12,404 nucleotides of DNA from an uncultured Mollicutes bacterium (GCA_900547045.1 URFB01000016.1:1-12404), one strand, 5' to 3'. Positions 1 to 6,608 are shown, counted from the stretch's first letter. Notes: generated from the letters alone by a model not told the origin. Numbers and translations are program-made.

Positions 1-608
1 TCCTGAAGCTTATCAAATTGTTTTTTAGACTCTACATCAAATCTATTAATTAGTTCTTGTTTTTTTACTTCATTAGTCTTTAAAAGCTCTTCATGCAGGC
101 TGCTATAAAGCTTCTTAAGCTCTACCTTAGCTTCCTTTAGAATAGGCTTAGCCTCATCAGAGGGCAAATTAGTTGTTTTTTCTAAATATGTATCTCTTTT
201 AAAATTAAATTCTTTCATATCTAGATTATATAGTGGGGAGAAATTTTCAATTTTCTTTTCCTCAAAATAATTTACACCAGAAAATTGCTTTAGCTCACCA
301 AGGAAAATGTTTTCCGCAACGCTTATAGCAGAAATAGTTCCGTTTTCCTGAACAATAATACCAATTCCACCCTCTAGGGCCTCAACCATTGATGATGGCT
401 CCCAAGGCTTTCCATGATATTCCATTGTTCCACTTGTTTTTTGATAAATTCCGGTCATAATGGCTGACATAGTTGATTTACCAGATCCATTTTCTCCGAT
501 AAAGCCACGAATTTCGCCAGGGTAAATTTCAATGTCAACGTCATTTAGGGCAATTGTTGGTCCAAATTGCTTAACGATATGGGTTGCTTTAAAAATAGGT
601 TCTTTCAT
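1..608 (-). CDS. Sugar ABC transporter ATP-binding protein (RbsA/MglA/XylG type), 5' part only
   Basis: The gene is open from the ATG at 608 to the window edge, giving 202 codons with no stop, so the C-terminal part lies outside the window. It should energise import of a monosaccharide or short sugar through membrane permeases, acting on the cytoplasmic face. Visible motifs are Walker A GENGSGKST at residues 38-46 and a Q-loop IVQENGTIS around 85-93, followed by VAENIFLG at 97-104. This is the layout of the first domain of two-domain RbsA/MglA ATPases. Oddity: the LSGGxxQ signature, normally some 30-40 residues after the ENIFLG segment, has not appeared by residue 202. Instead a long Lys/Glu-rich, apparently helical stretch follows from about residue 106. 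There is no good SD next to this ATG; the strong AGGAGG at 641-646 serves a mini-ORF ending 5 nt before it. The exact sugar is unknown; the divergent GH39-type regulator hints at a pentose or xylo-oligosaccharide. Confidence 0.88.
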   Translation of the reverse strand, partial: MKEPIFKATHIVKQFGPTIALNDVDIEIYPGEIRGFIGENGSGKSTMSAIMTGIYQKTSGTMEYHGKPWEPSSMVEALEGGIGIIVQENGTISAISVAENIFLGELKQFSGVNYFEEKKIENFSPLYNLDMKEFNFKRDTYLEKTTNLPSDEAKPILKEAKVELKKLYSSLHEELLKTNEVKKQELINRFDVESKKQFDKLQ

Positions 609-613
609 AAAAT

Positions 614-637
614 TTAGTCGTATGAATTCAAATTCAT
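614..637 (-). CDS. Possible 7-codon leader ORF (MNLNSYD) before the ABC ATPase gene
   Basis: A near-perfect SD (GGAAAGGAGG, 641-650) stands 3 nt before an ATG at 637-635. That ATG opens seven codons and a TAA at 616-614, and the ABC ATPase ATG follows after 5 nt. The ATPase ATG itself is about 32 nt from the SD, too far for direct use, and no in-frame ATG, GTG or TTG lies between. Translation of the mini-ORF followed by re-initiation would explain the layout. The SD-to-ATG spacing is short, so this is a tentative call. Confidence 0.4.
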   Translation of the reverse strand: MNLNSYD

Positions 638-638
638 A
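621..638. repeat. Inverted repeat in the ABC gene leader (8-bp arms, 2-nt centre)
   Basis: The plus strand reads TATGAATT-CA-AATTCATA, a perfect palindrome with 8-base arms lying between the SD and the ATPase start. The 2-nt centre is too tight for a full hairpin, but about 6-7 pairs could form. It could be a protein-binding site or an RNA element that changes the distance between SD and start. It overlaps most of the mini-ORF. Confidence 0.55.
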
Positions 639-685
639 CTCCTCCTTTCCAAGATTGTAGAATGCCCACCATTCATTACACCAAT

Positions 686-714
686 ATTATAAACTTTTTA
701 AATTTTTATGAAAA
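686..714 (-). promoter_or_regulatory. Promoter of the sugar ABC transporter gene
   Basis: On the minus strand a perfect TATAAT lies at 691-686. A TTTTCA box (4 of 6 matches to TTGACA) lies at 714-709, 17 bp away. Transcription would begin near 679, leaving roughly 40 nt before the strong SD. The -35 box lies inside a LacI/CcpA-like operator, consistent with repression. Confidence 0.6.
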
Positions 715-722
715 CGCTTTTA
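708..722. promoter_or_regulatory. LacI/CcpA-family (cre-like) operator 1
   Basis: ATGAAAACGCTTTTA matches the cre pattern WTGNAANCGNWNNCW at every fixed position except the penultimate C. It covers the -35 box of the ABC transporter promoter, so a bound repressor would block it. Either CcpA (catabolite repression) or a local LacI-type regulator could bind; no such regulator gene lies in the window. Confidence 0.6.
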
Positions 723-761
723 TTTATTTTTTGGGGACCAATTTTTAATACTTTTTGATGT

Positions 762-776
762 TTCAAACGTTTTCAT
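762..776. promoter_or_regulatory. LacI/CcpA-family (cre-like) operator 2
   Basis: Read on the minus strand, ATGAAAACGTTTGAA matches the cre pattern with one mismatch and has the central AAACGTTT palindrome typical of LacI-family sites. Its centre is 53 bp from that of operator 1 and about 35 bp upstream of the regulator gene's -35 box. The two sites share the same ATGAAAACG half. Confidence 0.5.
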
Positions 777-810
777 AAATTGAAAAAATATTAAAAAACT
801 GTACTTTTTA

Positions 811-839
811 TTGATAATACCACTTATTTAATATATAAT
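811..839 (+). promoter_or_regulatory. Promoter of the AraC-GH39 regulator gene
   Basis: TTGATA at 811-816 and a perfect TATAAT at 834-839 are separated by 17 bp. The expected transcription start, about 7 nt after the -10 box, falls at 845-847, on or next to the ATG at 846. The message would therefore be leaderless or nearly so. Confidence 0.65.
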
Positions 840-845
840 AAGAGT

Positions 846-3299
846 ATGGAAAATATAAAATATGAACTTTTTAAATTTGATGAAAATCTTCCCCTTAAAA
901 TATTCATATACAAACTAGGCGACATCAAGCCTCACTGGCATCAGCAGCTTGAGCTTATTTACGTTTTGGAGGGATATACAGAAATTACTATTAATGATCG
1001 TATGTATGTATTGAATCAGGAAGATGTTATACTTACTAATGCTTATGATATTCACGAGCTTCATGGTAGTGACGCTGTTGTTTTATCAATTAGAATTGAC
1101 CTTGAAAAATTAGGTGTCCCAGATGATGAGCGTGAAGGTCTTACCTTTGATTTAAATTCTTCTCTTGAAAAGGATAAGACACCATATCAAAAAATTAAGG
1201 TTTTAATTAGCTCACTTATTAACTATAACCTAAAATATCAGGATAATAGCCGTTATGCTAACTTATCCATTTTATATTCCCTATTTGCGGAATTCATGAA
1301 TAAATATCGTGTTATATCTAATTCTAAAAAGGTCCAGCCTAAAAAATATTTAACAAGGCTAAGAGAAATAATTAAATATTTAAATGAAAATTATGATAAG
1401 GGAATTACATTAAAGGATCTTTCCAGTGTTTTTAATTTAACCGTCCCTTATATTTCTTCCTTCTTCGATAAATATTTTGGAAATAATTTCCAGGATTACT
1501 ATGATGAGCTTCGAATTTCAAAATCAATCCCTACTCTTTTAGAAAATAGGCTAACTCTAGATGATATGGCTATAAAATTTGGCTTTACTGATTCAAGAGG
1601 TTATGTTAGAGCATTTAAAAAAATTTATGGCATTACCCCAACTGAATATCGTAAAAATGCTAACTCAAGCTCACAGGCTGGTAATTTCTTAACCCATTTT
1701 GATACCAATAAGTACTTAGATAAATTACTAAAGAATAATGATGAAAGATATCATTTACCAATAAAAAAGCATAAAAATTCTATTATCAAGGATTTTGAGG
1801 CTGATTATAATACTTCATCCTTATTAAAGCCAACCTATCTTAACTTCTTTTCAGTTAGTAGAGCCTTCGACTTTTTATCCAAGCCTCATCAGGAAATGAT
1901 TGATGATTTATTAAGCGAAATTCCTTTTAAATATGTAAAATTTCATGGACTTCTTGATGATACGATGCACGTAATTAAAAAAAGAGGAGATCATTATACA
2001 TACTCCTTCTTCTATATAGATATGGTCCTAGATTATATTATGAAGCTTGGAATTAAGCCTTTAATTCAATTAAGCTATATGCCAAGCTGTCTTACAGAAA
2101 ATGCCCCTCATTATGATAATGGTATGATTGTATCATTACCTAATAATGATGAGGAATTTTTAAAGCTAATTAAGGCCTTAATCATCCATTTAATTGAAAG
2201 ATATGGTCTTAAAGAAATCGAATCCTGGCCATTTACCTTCTGGAATGCACCTGATACATCCAAATATGCCTATGGTGTTGATGATAATAAGCATTTCTTT
2301 AATTTATATAAGGAAATCTTTAATCTTGTTAAGCAAATAAGCTCCAAAATTGAATTTGGAAGCCCAAGTCTTCTTCCTATTTGTGAAGAAACCATTAAAT
2401 TTGATAAGGAATTTTTAGATTTTGCTAGAACAAATGATTGCTACCCCGATTTCTTAATTGTTCATTATTTTGAAAATAATTTTTCTAATTATTTCAAGCA
2501 AATCAATAAGGAGCAATTTCCTACTGATACCAATAACTTTAAAAAATTTATTGACTTTGTTAAATCGCCTGACTTTTACTATGGTAAAAAGGTTTATTTA
2601 ACTGAATTCAACTTCACTTCATCACATAGAAATCTTCTTTCCGATACTGTATTTAGCTCATGCTATATCGTAAAGAATATTTTGGAAAATCTAAATCGTC
2701 TAGATTCCTTCGGACACTGGTATTTATCCGATTTAATTGATGAAACACAGCTTCCTAATAATATGCTACATGGTGGCCTAGGCTTATATACTGTTAATGG
2801 TATTAGAAAGCCTGCCTTCTATGCCTATAAATTCTTATCAAAACTTGGTAATGAAATCATTCTTCAAAATGATGGTATGATTATTACTAAACGCGACCAG
2901 GATATTATTATATTGCTTTATAACTACGAGCATTTCTCCGACTTATATGCTTCCGGAGATTATTTTGAATTATCATACCATAATCGCTATATTCCTTTTG
3001 CGTCTAACAAAAATATTGTCTTTAATATTAAGCTTAAAAATGTTCCCGGTAAAAGCTATCATTTAAGACAAAGCTATGTTAATCGTACTAGTGGTTCAAT
3101 TTATGACGCAGCTGAAAATGCTGGCTTCTATGGATTACCAGACCCTGAAACCAAGGATTGGCTAAAATATTTATCAACTCCTCAACTTCAGCTAAAGTAT
3201 GGCAATATTACTGATAAGGAGCTATCAATTGAGGCTACAGTTAGTCCCCTTGAAATTAGATTAATTGAAATTAAATTATATGATAGCTATAAGGAATAG
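846..3299 (+). CDS. AraC-family regulator fused to a GH39-like (beta-xylosidase) domain with an altered active site
   Basis: This 817-residue one-component regulator has an N-terminal cupin sensor (residues 1-90, with HWHQQLEL at 30-37). An AraC double helix-turn-helix domain follows at about 170-270 (REIIKYLNENY..., ending GITPTEYRK). The rest, from about 325, is a GH39-like TIM barrel and C-terminal beta region. GH39 landmarks are WNxP at 466-469, YLTEFN at 584-589 with the nucleophile-type E587, and HGGLGLYTVNGIRKPAFYAY at 642-661. The catalytic acid/base position of the WNEP motif reads Ala (A468, codon GCA at 2247-2249), so ordinary retaining hydrolysis is unlikely and a sugar-sensing role is inferred. 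AraC-GH39 fusions are a known architecture in Bacillota. No upstream in-frame ATG, GTG or TTG exists before a stop at 792-794, and no SD precedes the ATG. No signal peptide is seen, so it should be cytoplasmic. It probably controls the divergent sugar ABC transporter. Confidence 0.9.
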   Translation: MENIKYELFKFDENLPLKIFIYKLGDIKPHWHQQLELIYVLEGYTEITINDRMYVLNQEDVILTNAYDIHELHGSDAVVLSIRIDLEKLGVPDDEREGLTFDLNSSLEKDKTPYQKIKVLISSLINYNLKYQDNSRYANLSILYSLFAEFMNKYRVISNSKKVQPKKYLTRLREIIKYLNENYDKGITLKDLSSVFNLTVPYISSFFDKYFGNNFQDYYDELRISKSIPTLLENRLTLDDMAIKFGFTDSRGYVRAFKKIYGITPTEYRKNANSSSQAGNFLTHFDTNKYLDKLLKNNDERYHLPIKKHKNSIIKDFEADYNTSSLLKPTYLNFFSVSRAFDFLSKPHQEMIDDLLSEIPFKYVKFHGLLDDTMHVIKKRGDHYTYSFFYIDMVLDYIMKLGIKPLIQLSYMPSCLTENAPHYDNGMIVSLPNNDEEFLKLIKALIIHLIERYGLKEIESWPFTFWNAPDTSKYAYGVDDNKHFFNLYKEIFNLVKQISSKIEFGSPSLLPICEETIKFDKEFLDFARTNDCYPDFLIVHYFENNFSNYFKQINKEQFPTDTNNFKKFIDFVKSPDFYYGKKVYLTEFNFTSSHRNLLSDTVFSSCYIVKNILENLNRLDSFGHWYLSDLIDETQLPNNMLHGGLGLYTVNGIRKPAFYAYKFLSKLGNEIILQNDGMIITKRDQDIIILLYNYEHFSDLYASGDYFELSYHNRYIPFASNKNIVFNIKLKNVPGKSYHLRQSYVNRTSGSIYDAAENAGFYGLPDPETKDWLKYLSTPQLQLKYGNITDKELSIEATVSPLEIRLIEIKLYDSYKE

Positions 3300-3304
3300 C
3301 TAAA

Positions 3305-3344
3305 TAAAAAAACTGATATGCAACATACATATCAGTCTTTTTTT
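3305..3344. terminator. Bidirectional rho-independent terminator
   Basis: ACTGATATG (3312-3320) pairs perfectly with CATATCAGT (3328-3336) around a 7-nt loop. A T-run follows at 3338-3344 and an A-run precedes at 3306-3312. It can therefore end both the plus-strand regulator and the minus-strand five-gene operon, whose last stop codon (3345-3343) overlaps the T-run. Confidence 0.9.
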
Positions 3345-3891
3345 ACTCCCCTTGGCAGGATTTTCTTAAGGCTTCACTTGAGCCATCCCCATTAAAATAT
3401 TCATATATCGCATAGCCAAATTCAAGTGAATAATACATACTTTTAGCTGTAACAAAGTTCAAACTGCGACATACTCCTAAATCACGACGATAATTTCCAC
3501 CGATTACCTCTCCCTCAAAACCAGGATGAACTGTATAATCTAAATTTTTAAAATATCCAAGTCTTCCTACAAGATGAGGAGCAGCACAAATGCTCGCAAC
3601 TAATTTATTGCTTGATGCAAAATAATGAATTGCCTCAGTCAAATTATCCATATGAGGCATTAGCTTAAATGAAGCGGGTCCACCAGGAATAATAATTCCT
3701 GCATAATCACATAGCTTAACATCACTAAACAATTTATCAACCACAAGCTTAAAGCCACACTTGGTTTTAACCTCAAGGCTTGGCATTAAGGATACAGCAT
3801 CAACCTCAATATTTCCTCTTTTTAAAACATCAATCGTTCCAATTGCTTCCGTATCCTCAAAGCCATCCGCAAATACCATCATTAATTTCAT
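3343..3891 (-). CDS. DJ-1/PfpI (YajL/ThiJ) family protein
   Basis: This 182-residue protein has the normal length and fold signature of the DJ-1 group. Landmarks are FADGFEDTEA at 7-16 with the conserved acidic E15, IIIPGG at 66-71, the nucleophile elbow VASICAAP at 98-105 with C102, and HPGFE at 122-126. The family includes protein and nucleotide repair or glyoxalase-like enzymes and redox-sensing chaperones, so the exact reaction cannot be assigned. It is the last gene of the five-gene operon. Its ATG overlaps the acetyltransferase stop in an ATGA (3891-3888), suggesting translational coupling, and an AAGGAAGG SD lies about 9 nt upstream. No signal peptide is visible. The motif before the HPGFE segment (YTV rather than the common TCY) is a minor variation. 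Confidence 0.87.
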   Translation of the reverse strand: MKLMMVFADGFEDTEAIGTIDVLKRGNIEVDAVSLMPSLEVKTKCGFKLVVDKLFSDVKLCDYAGIIIPGGPASFKLMPHMDNLTEAIHYFASSNKLVASICAAPHLVGRLGYFKNLDYTVHPGFEGEVIGGNYRRDLGVCRSLNFVTAKSMYYSLEFGYAIYEYFNGDGSSEALRKSCQGE

Positions 3892-4523
3892 AACGAAATA
3901 CCTTCCTTCTTTAAATCATTATAAAATTCCTCAGCTTTTAAAGCCCACTTTTTTTCCTCTTGCTCATCAATTACTCTTATGACCCTGCAAGGATTTCCAG
4001 CTGCGATTACTCCTGATGGAATATCCTTTGTAACTACCGAACCCGATCCGATTACAACGTTAGAGCCAATGGTAACTCCCGGATTAATTACACAATTTCC
4101 ACCAATCCATACATCATTGCCAATTACAACCGGAAGGCCATATTCTAAATCCTCTTGTCTTATTTTAGCACTAATCGGATGACCAGCTGTAAAAATTGAA
4201 ACATTTGGGGCAAGAAAAACATGATTACCAATTGTTATTGGTGCCACATCAAGCATCGTACAGTTAAAATTAGCGAAAAAATAATCGCCTACGCTAATAT
4301 GGCAGCCATAGTCACAATGAAAGGGCTTATTAATACAAGCATTTTTACCAACCTGCTTGAAGAGGGCTCTTATAAGCTCCTCTCTTTTTTTAAAATCTCC
4401 ATAAGACGTTTGATTAAATTCATCTAAAAATTCATTTCTTTTATTTGATAATGCCTCACGCTTTTCGTCCTTGATTTTCCAAGAATATAGGCGTCCAGAT
4501 ATCATTCTTTCGTATTGACTCAT
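3888..4523 (-). CDS. Maltose/galactoside-type O-acetyltransferase (left-handed beta-helix)
   Basis: Starting at the ATG at 4523 gives 211 residues. It begins MSQYERMISGRLY, the usual start of Maa/LacA/NodL acetyltransferases. The hexapeptide-repeat helix follows (ITIGNHVFLAP, VVIGNDVWIGG, VTIGSNVVIGSGSVVTKDIP), and then AAGNPCRVIR. These enzymes transfer acetyl from acetyl-CoA to a sugar hydroxyl, probably as cytoplasmic trimers. With this start the TAGHP histidine falls at residue 115, the same number as catalytic His115 of E. coli LacA. An ATG 36 nt upstream at 4559 also opens the frame, but it would overlap the previous gene deeply. The chosen start instead makes an ATGA overlap (4523-4520) and has AAGGGA about 9 nt upstream. 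It is the fourth gene of the operon. The sugar substrate cannot be told from sequence. Confidence 0.9.
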   Translation of the reverse strand: MSQYERMISGRLYSWKIKDEKREALSNKRNEFLDEFNQTSYGDFKKREELIRALFKQVGKNACINKPFHCDYGCHISVGDYFFANFNCTMLDVAPITIGNHVFLAPNVSIFTAGHPISAKIRQEDLEYGLPVVIGNDVWIGGNCVINPGVTIGSNVVIGSGSVVTKDIPSGVIAAGNPCRVIRVIDEQEEKKWALKAEEFYNDLKKEGISL

Positions 4524-5200
4524 TTTAAATCCCTTGTTATGTCTAAAATAATATCGCATGAGCGATAAGCCATTTTATTTTCAAAATCATTATAATTATC
4601 AATTTGTGAAGCCTCACCTAAAATATCAGAAATATATCTTATTGATACAAAAGGGACCTTAAGCATATAGCAGGCTTGTGCAATAGAGGCTCCTTCCATT
4701 TCACAAATCATATTTTCAAAATGCTCTGAATGAACCATATCAAGTGATGTAATAAAGGAATCTGATGTAACAGCGTGGCCAATTTTATAATTGTAGCCAT
4801 TACTTTTTAAAATTTCTTCTATTTTAGATAAATATACATTATCTGCCTCATAAAAATATGGCATTTGAGGAACCTGACCTAGCTTATAGCCAAATACAGT
4901 CGCGTCAACATCACCATAGGAAAGATTTTTAGATATAACAATATCTTCACTTTTTAAAGGGCTTACACCACCAGCAATGCCGGTATTAATAATAAAGCTT
5001 GGCTTATAATTTTGAATTAATAAAGCGGCTCCAACAGCGCTTGCTACCTTACCAATACCTGATTTTAGGACAACTACATCCTTATTATAAATAGCTCCTC
5101 TTACAAAGCTAAAGCAAGAAATACATTCTATTTTGGGATTCTCAATTTTAGCAATTAGGCTATCGACCTCCGTTGACATCGCTCCAATAATTCCAATCAT
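4520..5200 (-). CDS. mtnN: 5'-methylthioadenosine/S-adenosylhomocysteine nucleosidase (MTAN)
   Basis: The 226-residue protein hydrolyses MTA, SAH and 5'-deoxyadenosine to adenine and a ribose derivative. It serves methyl-cycle detoxification and, where LuxS exists, autoinducer-2 supply. It matches MTAN end to end: MIGIIGAMSTEVD with E11 (E. coli Glu12 position), FIINTGIAGG at 69-78, CEMEGAS at 166-172 with E169 (Glu174 position), and RYISD with catalytic D192 (Asp197 position). The E. coli correspondences are from memory of the family. Its ATG directly abuts the uridine kinase stop (TAA at 5203-5201, then ATG), with an AGGAGG SD 8 nt upstream inside the kinase gene. Its stop overlaps the acetyltransferase start. 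No luxS is visible nearby. Confidence 0.93.
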   Translation of the reverse strand: MIGIIGAMSTEVDSLIAKIENPKIECISCFSFVRGAIYNKDVVVLKSGIGKVASAVGAALLIQNYKPSFIINTGIAGGVSPLKSEDIVISKNLSYGDVDATVFGYKLGQVPQMPYFYEADNVYLSKIEEILKSNGYNYKIGHAVTSDSFITSLDMVHSEHFENMICEMEGASIAQACYMLKVPFVSIRYISDILGEASQIDNYNDFENKMAYRSCDIILDITRDLK

Positions 5201-5830
5201 TTAGGATTCCTCCTTTTGACTAATAATATCCTTAATCTTTGAAATAATAACATCAACAGCTACATCATGCTGCTTATCATTTGGAATAATAATATCAGCG
5301 TAACGCTTTGTTGGCTTTACAAATTCATAATACATTGGCTTAACTGTATTAAGATATTGGGAAATGACACTATCCATAGAACGACCACGCTCATTTATAT
5401 CTCTTACAAGTCTTCTAATGAAACGAATATCATCATCAGAATCAACGAAAATTTTAATATCCGCAAGATCTCTAATGCGAGGATCCTGTAAAACTAAAAT
5501 TCCTTCTAGGATGATAACCTTATTAGGCTCAATATGGCGGGTAACCTCACTTCTTGTGTGAAGCTTAAAATCGTAGGTTGGTCCATCAATTGATTGTCCA
5601 TTTAATAGCTTAGTTAAATGCTCAATTAATAAATCATTATCAAGAGCGCTTGGATGGTCATAATTAACACGCTGACGATCAAGCATTTCAACATATCTTT
5701 GATCCTTATAGTAATCATCGTGTCTAATTACAGTAACATCGATTGAATTTAATCTTTTTTGAATTTTATCAACAACGGTAGTCTTACCTGAAGCACTACC
5801 ACCGGCAATTACAATTAATACTGGTTTCAT
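5201..5830 (-). CDS. udk: Uridine kinase
   Basis: The 209-residue enzyme phosphorylates uridine and cytidine to UMP and CMP in pyrimidine salvage, in the cytoplasm. Motifs are the P-loop AGGSASGKTTV at 9-19, HDDYY at 37-41, NYDHP at 56-60, YDF at 86-88, ILEGILVL at 107-114 and the lid RRLVRDINERGRS at 139-151. All are characteristic of Udk, and the length is normal. The ATG at 5830 is preferred over an ATG at 5884. It starts MKPVLIVIAGG as in the family and has AGAGG 8 nt upstream, whereas the longer form would overlap the upstream gene by 35 bp and add a basic tail. It lies 19 bp after the CmpB-like gene and abuts the MTAN gene. Confidence 0.94.
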   Translation of the reverse strand: MKPVLIVIAGGSASGKTTVVDKIQKRLNSIDVTVIRHDDYYKDQRYVEMLDRQRVNYDHPSALDNDLLIEHLTKLLNGQSIDGPTYDFKLHTRSEVTRHIEPNKVIILEGILVLQDPRIRDLADIKIFVDSDDDIRFIRRLVRDINERGRSMDSVISQYLNTVKPMYYEFVKPTKRYADIIIPNDKQHDVAVDVIISKIKDIISQKEES

Positions 5831-5849
5831 TTTAATACCTCTAATTTTA

Positions 5850-6557
5850 TTAATACTTTTTTTCTTCCTCTTTATCCTCATCATTTAAGAATCGAATCAT
5901 ATGATGTCTAAGCTTAGGGAAGGAAATTCCTTTAATTTTATTTTTAGATTGATTAGCCTTATCACGAATATTTTTCTTGAAGGCTTCAAAGTTAACAACC
6001 TCATGAACACGCTTAGAGTATTTTCTAACATAATCCATAATGCGCATTGAATAGCCTAAATCGACTAGGAAAACCCCTATAAAAATTCCAAGGAGTAAAA
6101 TAAAGCCTACATACTCATTTACTAAAATACAGGCCTTATCAAGCCATGGCATAAAGCCAAAATAGAAAATAGCTGCACAAAGACCCCAGGCAAGTGAAAA
6201 CTCAGGACAAATAATTCCCATAATATTAAACTTACGATCACTATAATCCCAAAGCCTATTGTGATAAACCTTTAAAGAAAAATATCCTGCAATAAATTCA
6301 ATTAAGGTCATAAGAATGGTACATATAATTAAAATTACTACTATTCTTAAGGCATTGCTAGTAATAAAGGAAAGCTTTAATGAGCAAATTGCGTATAAGC
6401 AAACACCACCTGTACCATAAATAGGAAGGGCACAGCCAACTAAAAAGCCGGGATTAACAAAATATTTGTGGCGATAGCTTCGATACGCAACCTCAAGAAG
6501 CCAGCCAATAAAGCAAAATAGCATAAAAACAAATAAATAATTAATTAAATATGTCAT
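5850..6557 (-). CDS. Integral membrane protein, CmpB-like putative ABC transporter permease family (PF06541 type)
   Basis: The 235-residue protein has about five predicted membrane segments (roughly 4-24, 38-62, 70-93, 113-135 and 147-168) and a charged cytoplasmic tail from about 175 to the end. Recognisable family motifs are FIGWLLEVAYRS at 16-27, FVNPGFLVG...LPIYG at 33-48 and LWDYSDRKFNIMGIICPEFSLAWG at 102-125. The family is annotated as putative ABC transporter permease, but no transport substrate is established. No ATPase partner sits beside it, so the transporter label is weak. The SD is GTGAGG 7 nt before the ATG. It is the first gene of the operon with udk, mtnN, the acetyltransferase and the DJ-1 protein, read from its own promoter. 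The tail mixes basic residues with a final acidic/basic run (EDKEEEKK). Confidence 0.8.
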   Translation of the reverse strand: MTYLINYLFVFMLFCFIGWLLEVAYRSYRHKYFVNPGFLVGCALPIYGTGGVCLYAICSLKLSFITSNALRIVVILIICTILMTLIEFIAGYFSLKVYHNRLWDYSDRKFNIMGIICPEFSLAWGLCAAIFYFGFMPWLDKACILVNEYVGFILLLGIFIGVFLVDLGYSMRIMDYVRKYSKRVHEVVNFEAFKKNIRDKANQSKNKIKGISFPKLRHHMIRFLNDEDKEEEKKY

Positions 6558-6579
6558 TTTAAAACCTCACTTTAAATTT

Positions 6580-6608
6580 ATTATACCACGACTTTATTCT
6601 TTTTTTAA
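6580..6608 (-). promoter_or_regulatory. Promoter of the five-gene operon
   Basis: On the minus strand TATAAT at 6585-6580 is preceded by TGG, an extended -10 element. The -35 area (TTAAAA, 6608-6603) is a poor match and overlaps the T-run of the pduL terminator. The start should be near 6573, giving a leader of about 16 nt before the ATG at 6557. Confidence 0.6.

Noticed and set aside
638..845. Riboswitch or small RNA in the divergent intergenic region
   Set aside because: After removing promoters and operators, only AT-rich sequence without a recognisable aptamer or terminator remains.
2247..2249. A frameshift or pseudogene in the regulator as the cause of the WNAP change
   Set aside because: The frame is open through 817 codons and flanking GH39-like motifs are intact on both sides, so this is a substitution rather than decay.
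3761..3982. Plus-strand open frame of 73 codons opposite the DJ-1 and acetyltransferase genes
   Set aside because: It lies antisense to two well-supported genes, has no family-like features and no good SD; it is a frame shadow.
3979..4427. Two plus-strand open frames of 67-68 codons opposite the acetyltransferase gene
   Set aside because: They mirror the repetitive hexapeptide coding of the real minus-strand gene and show no independent gene signals.
4524..4559. Longer start for the acetyltransferase (MRYYFRHNKGFK extension)
   Set aside because: It would overlap MTAN by 40 bp and does not match family N-termini. The ATGA overlap start with an SD places the catalytic His at 115.
5267..5561. 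Two plus-strand open frames inside udk
   Set aside because: Both are fully antisense to udk, which has all kinase motifs intact; they also overlap each other in different frames.
5831..5884. Longer start for uridine kinase (basic 18-residue extension)
   Set aside because: The extension is encoded within the end of the upstream gene and its leader, and the family begins at MKPVLIVIAGG with a good SD.
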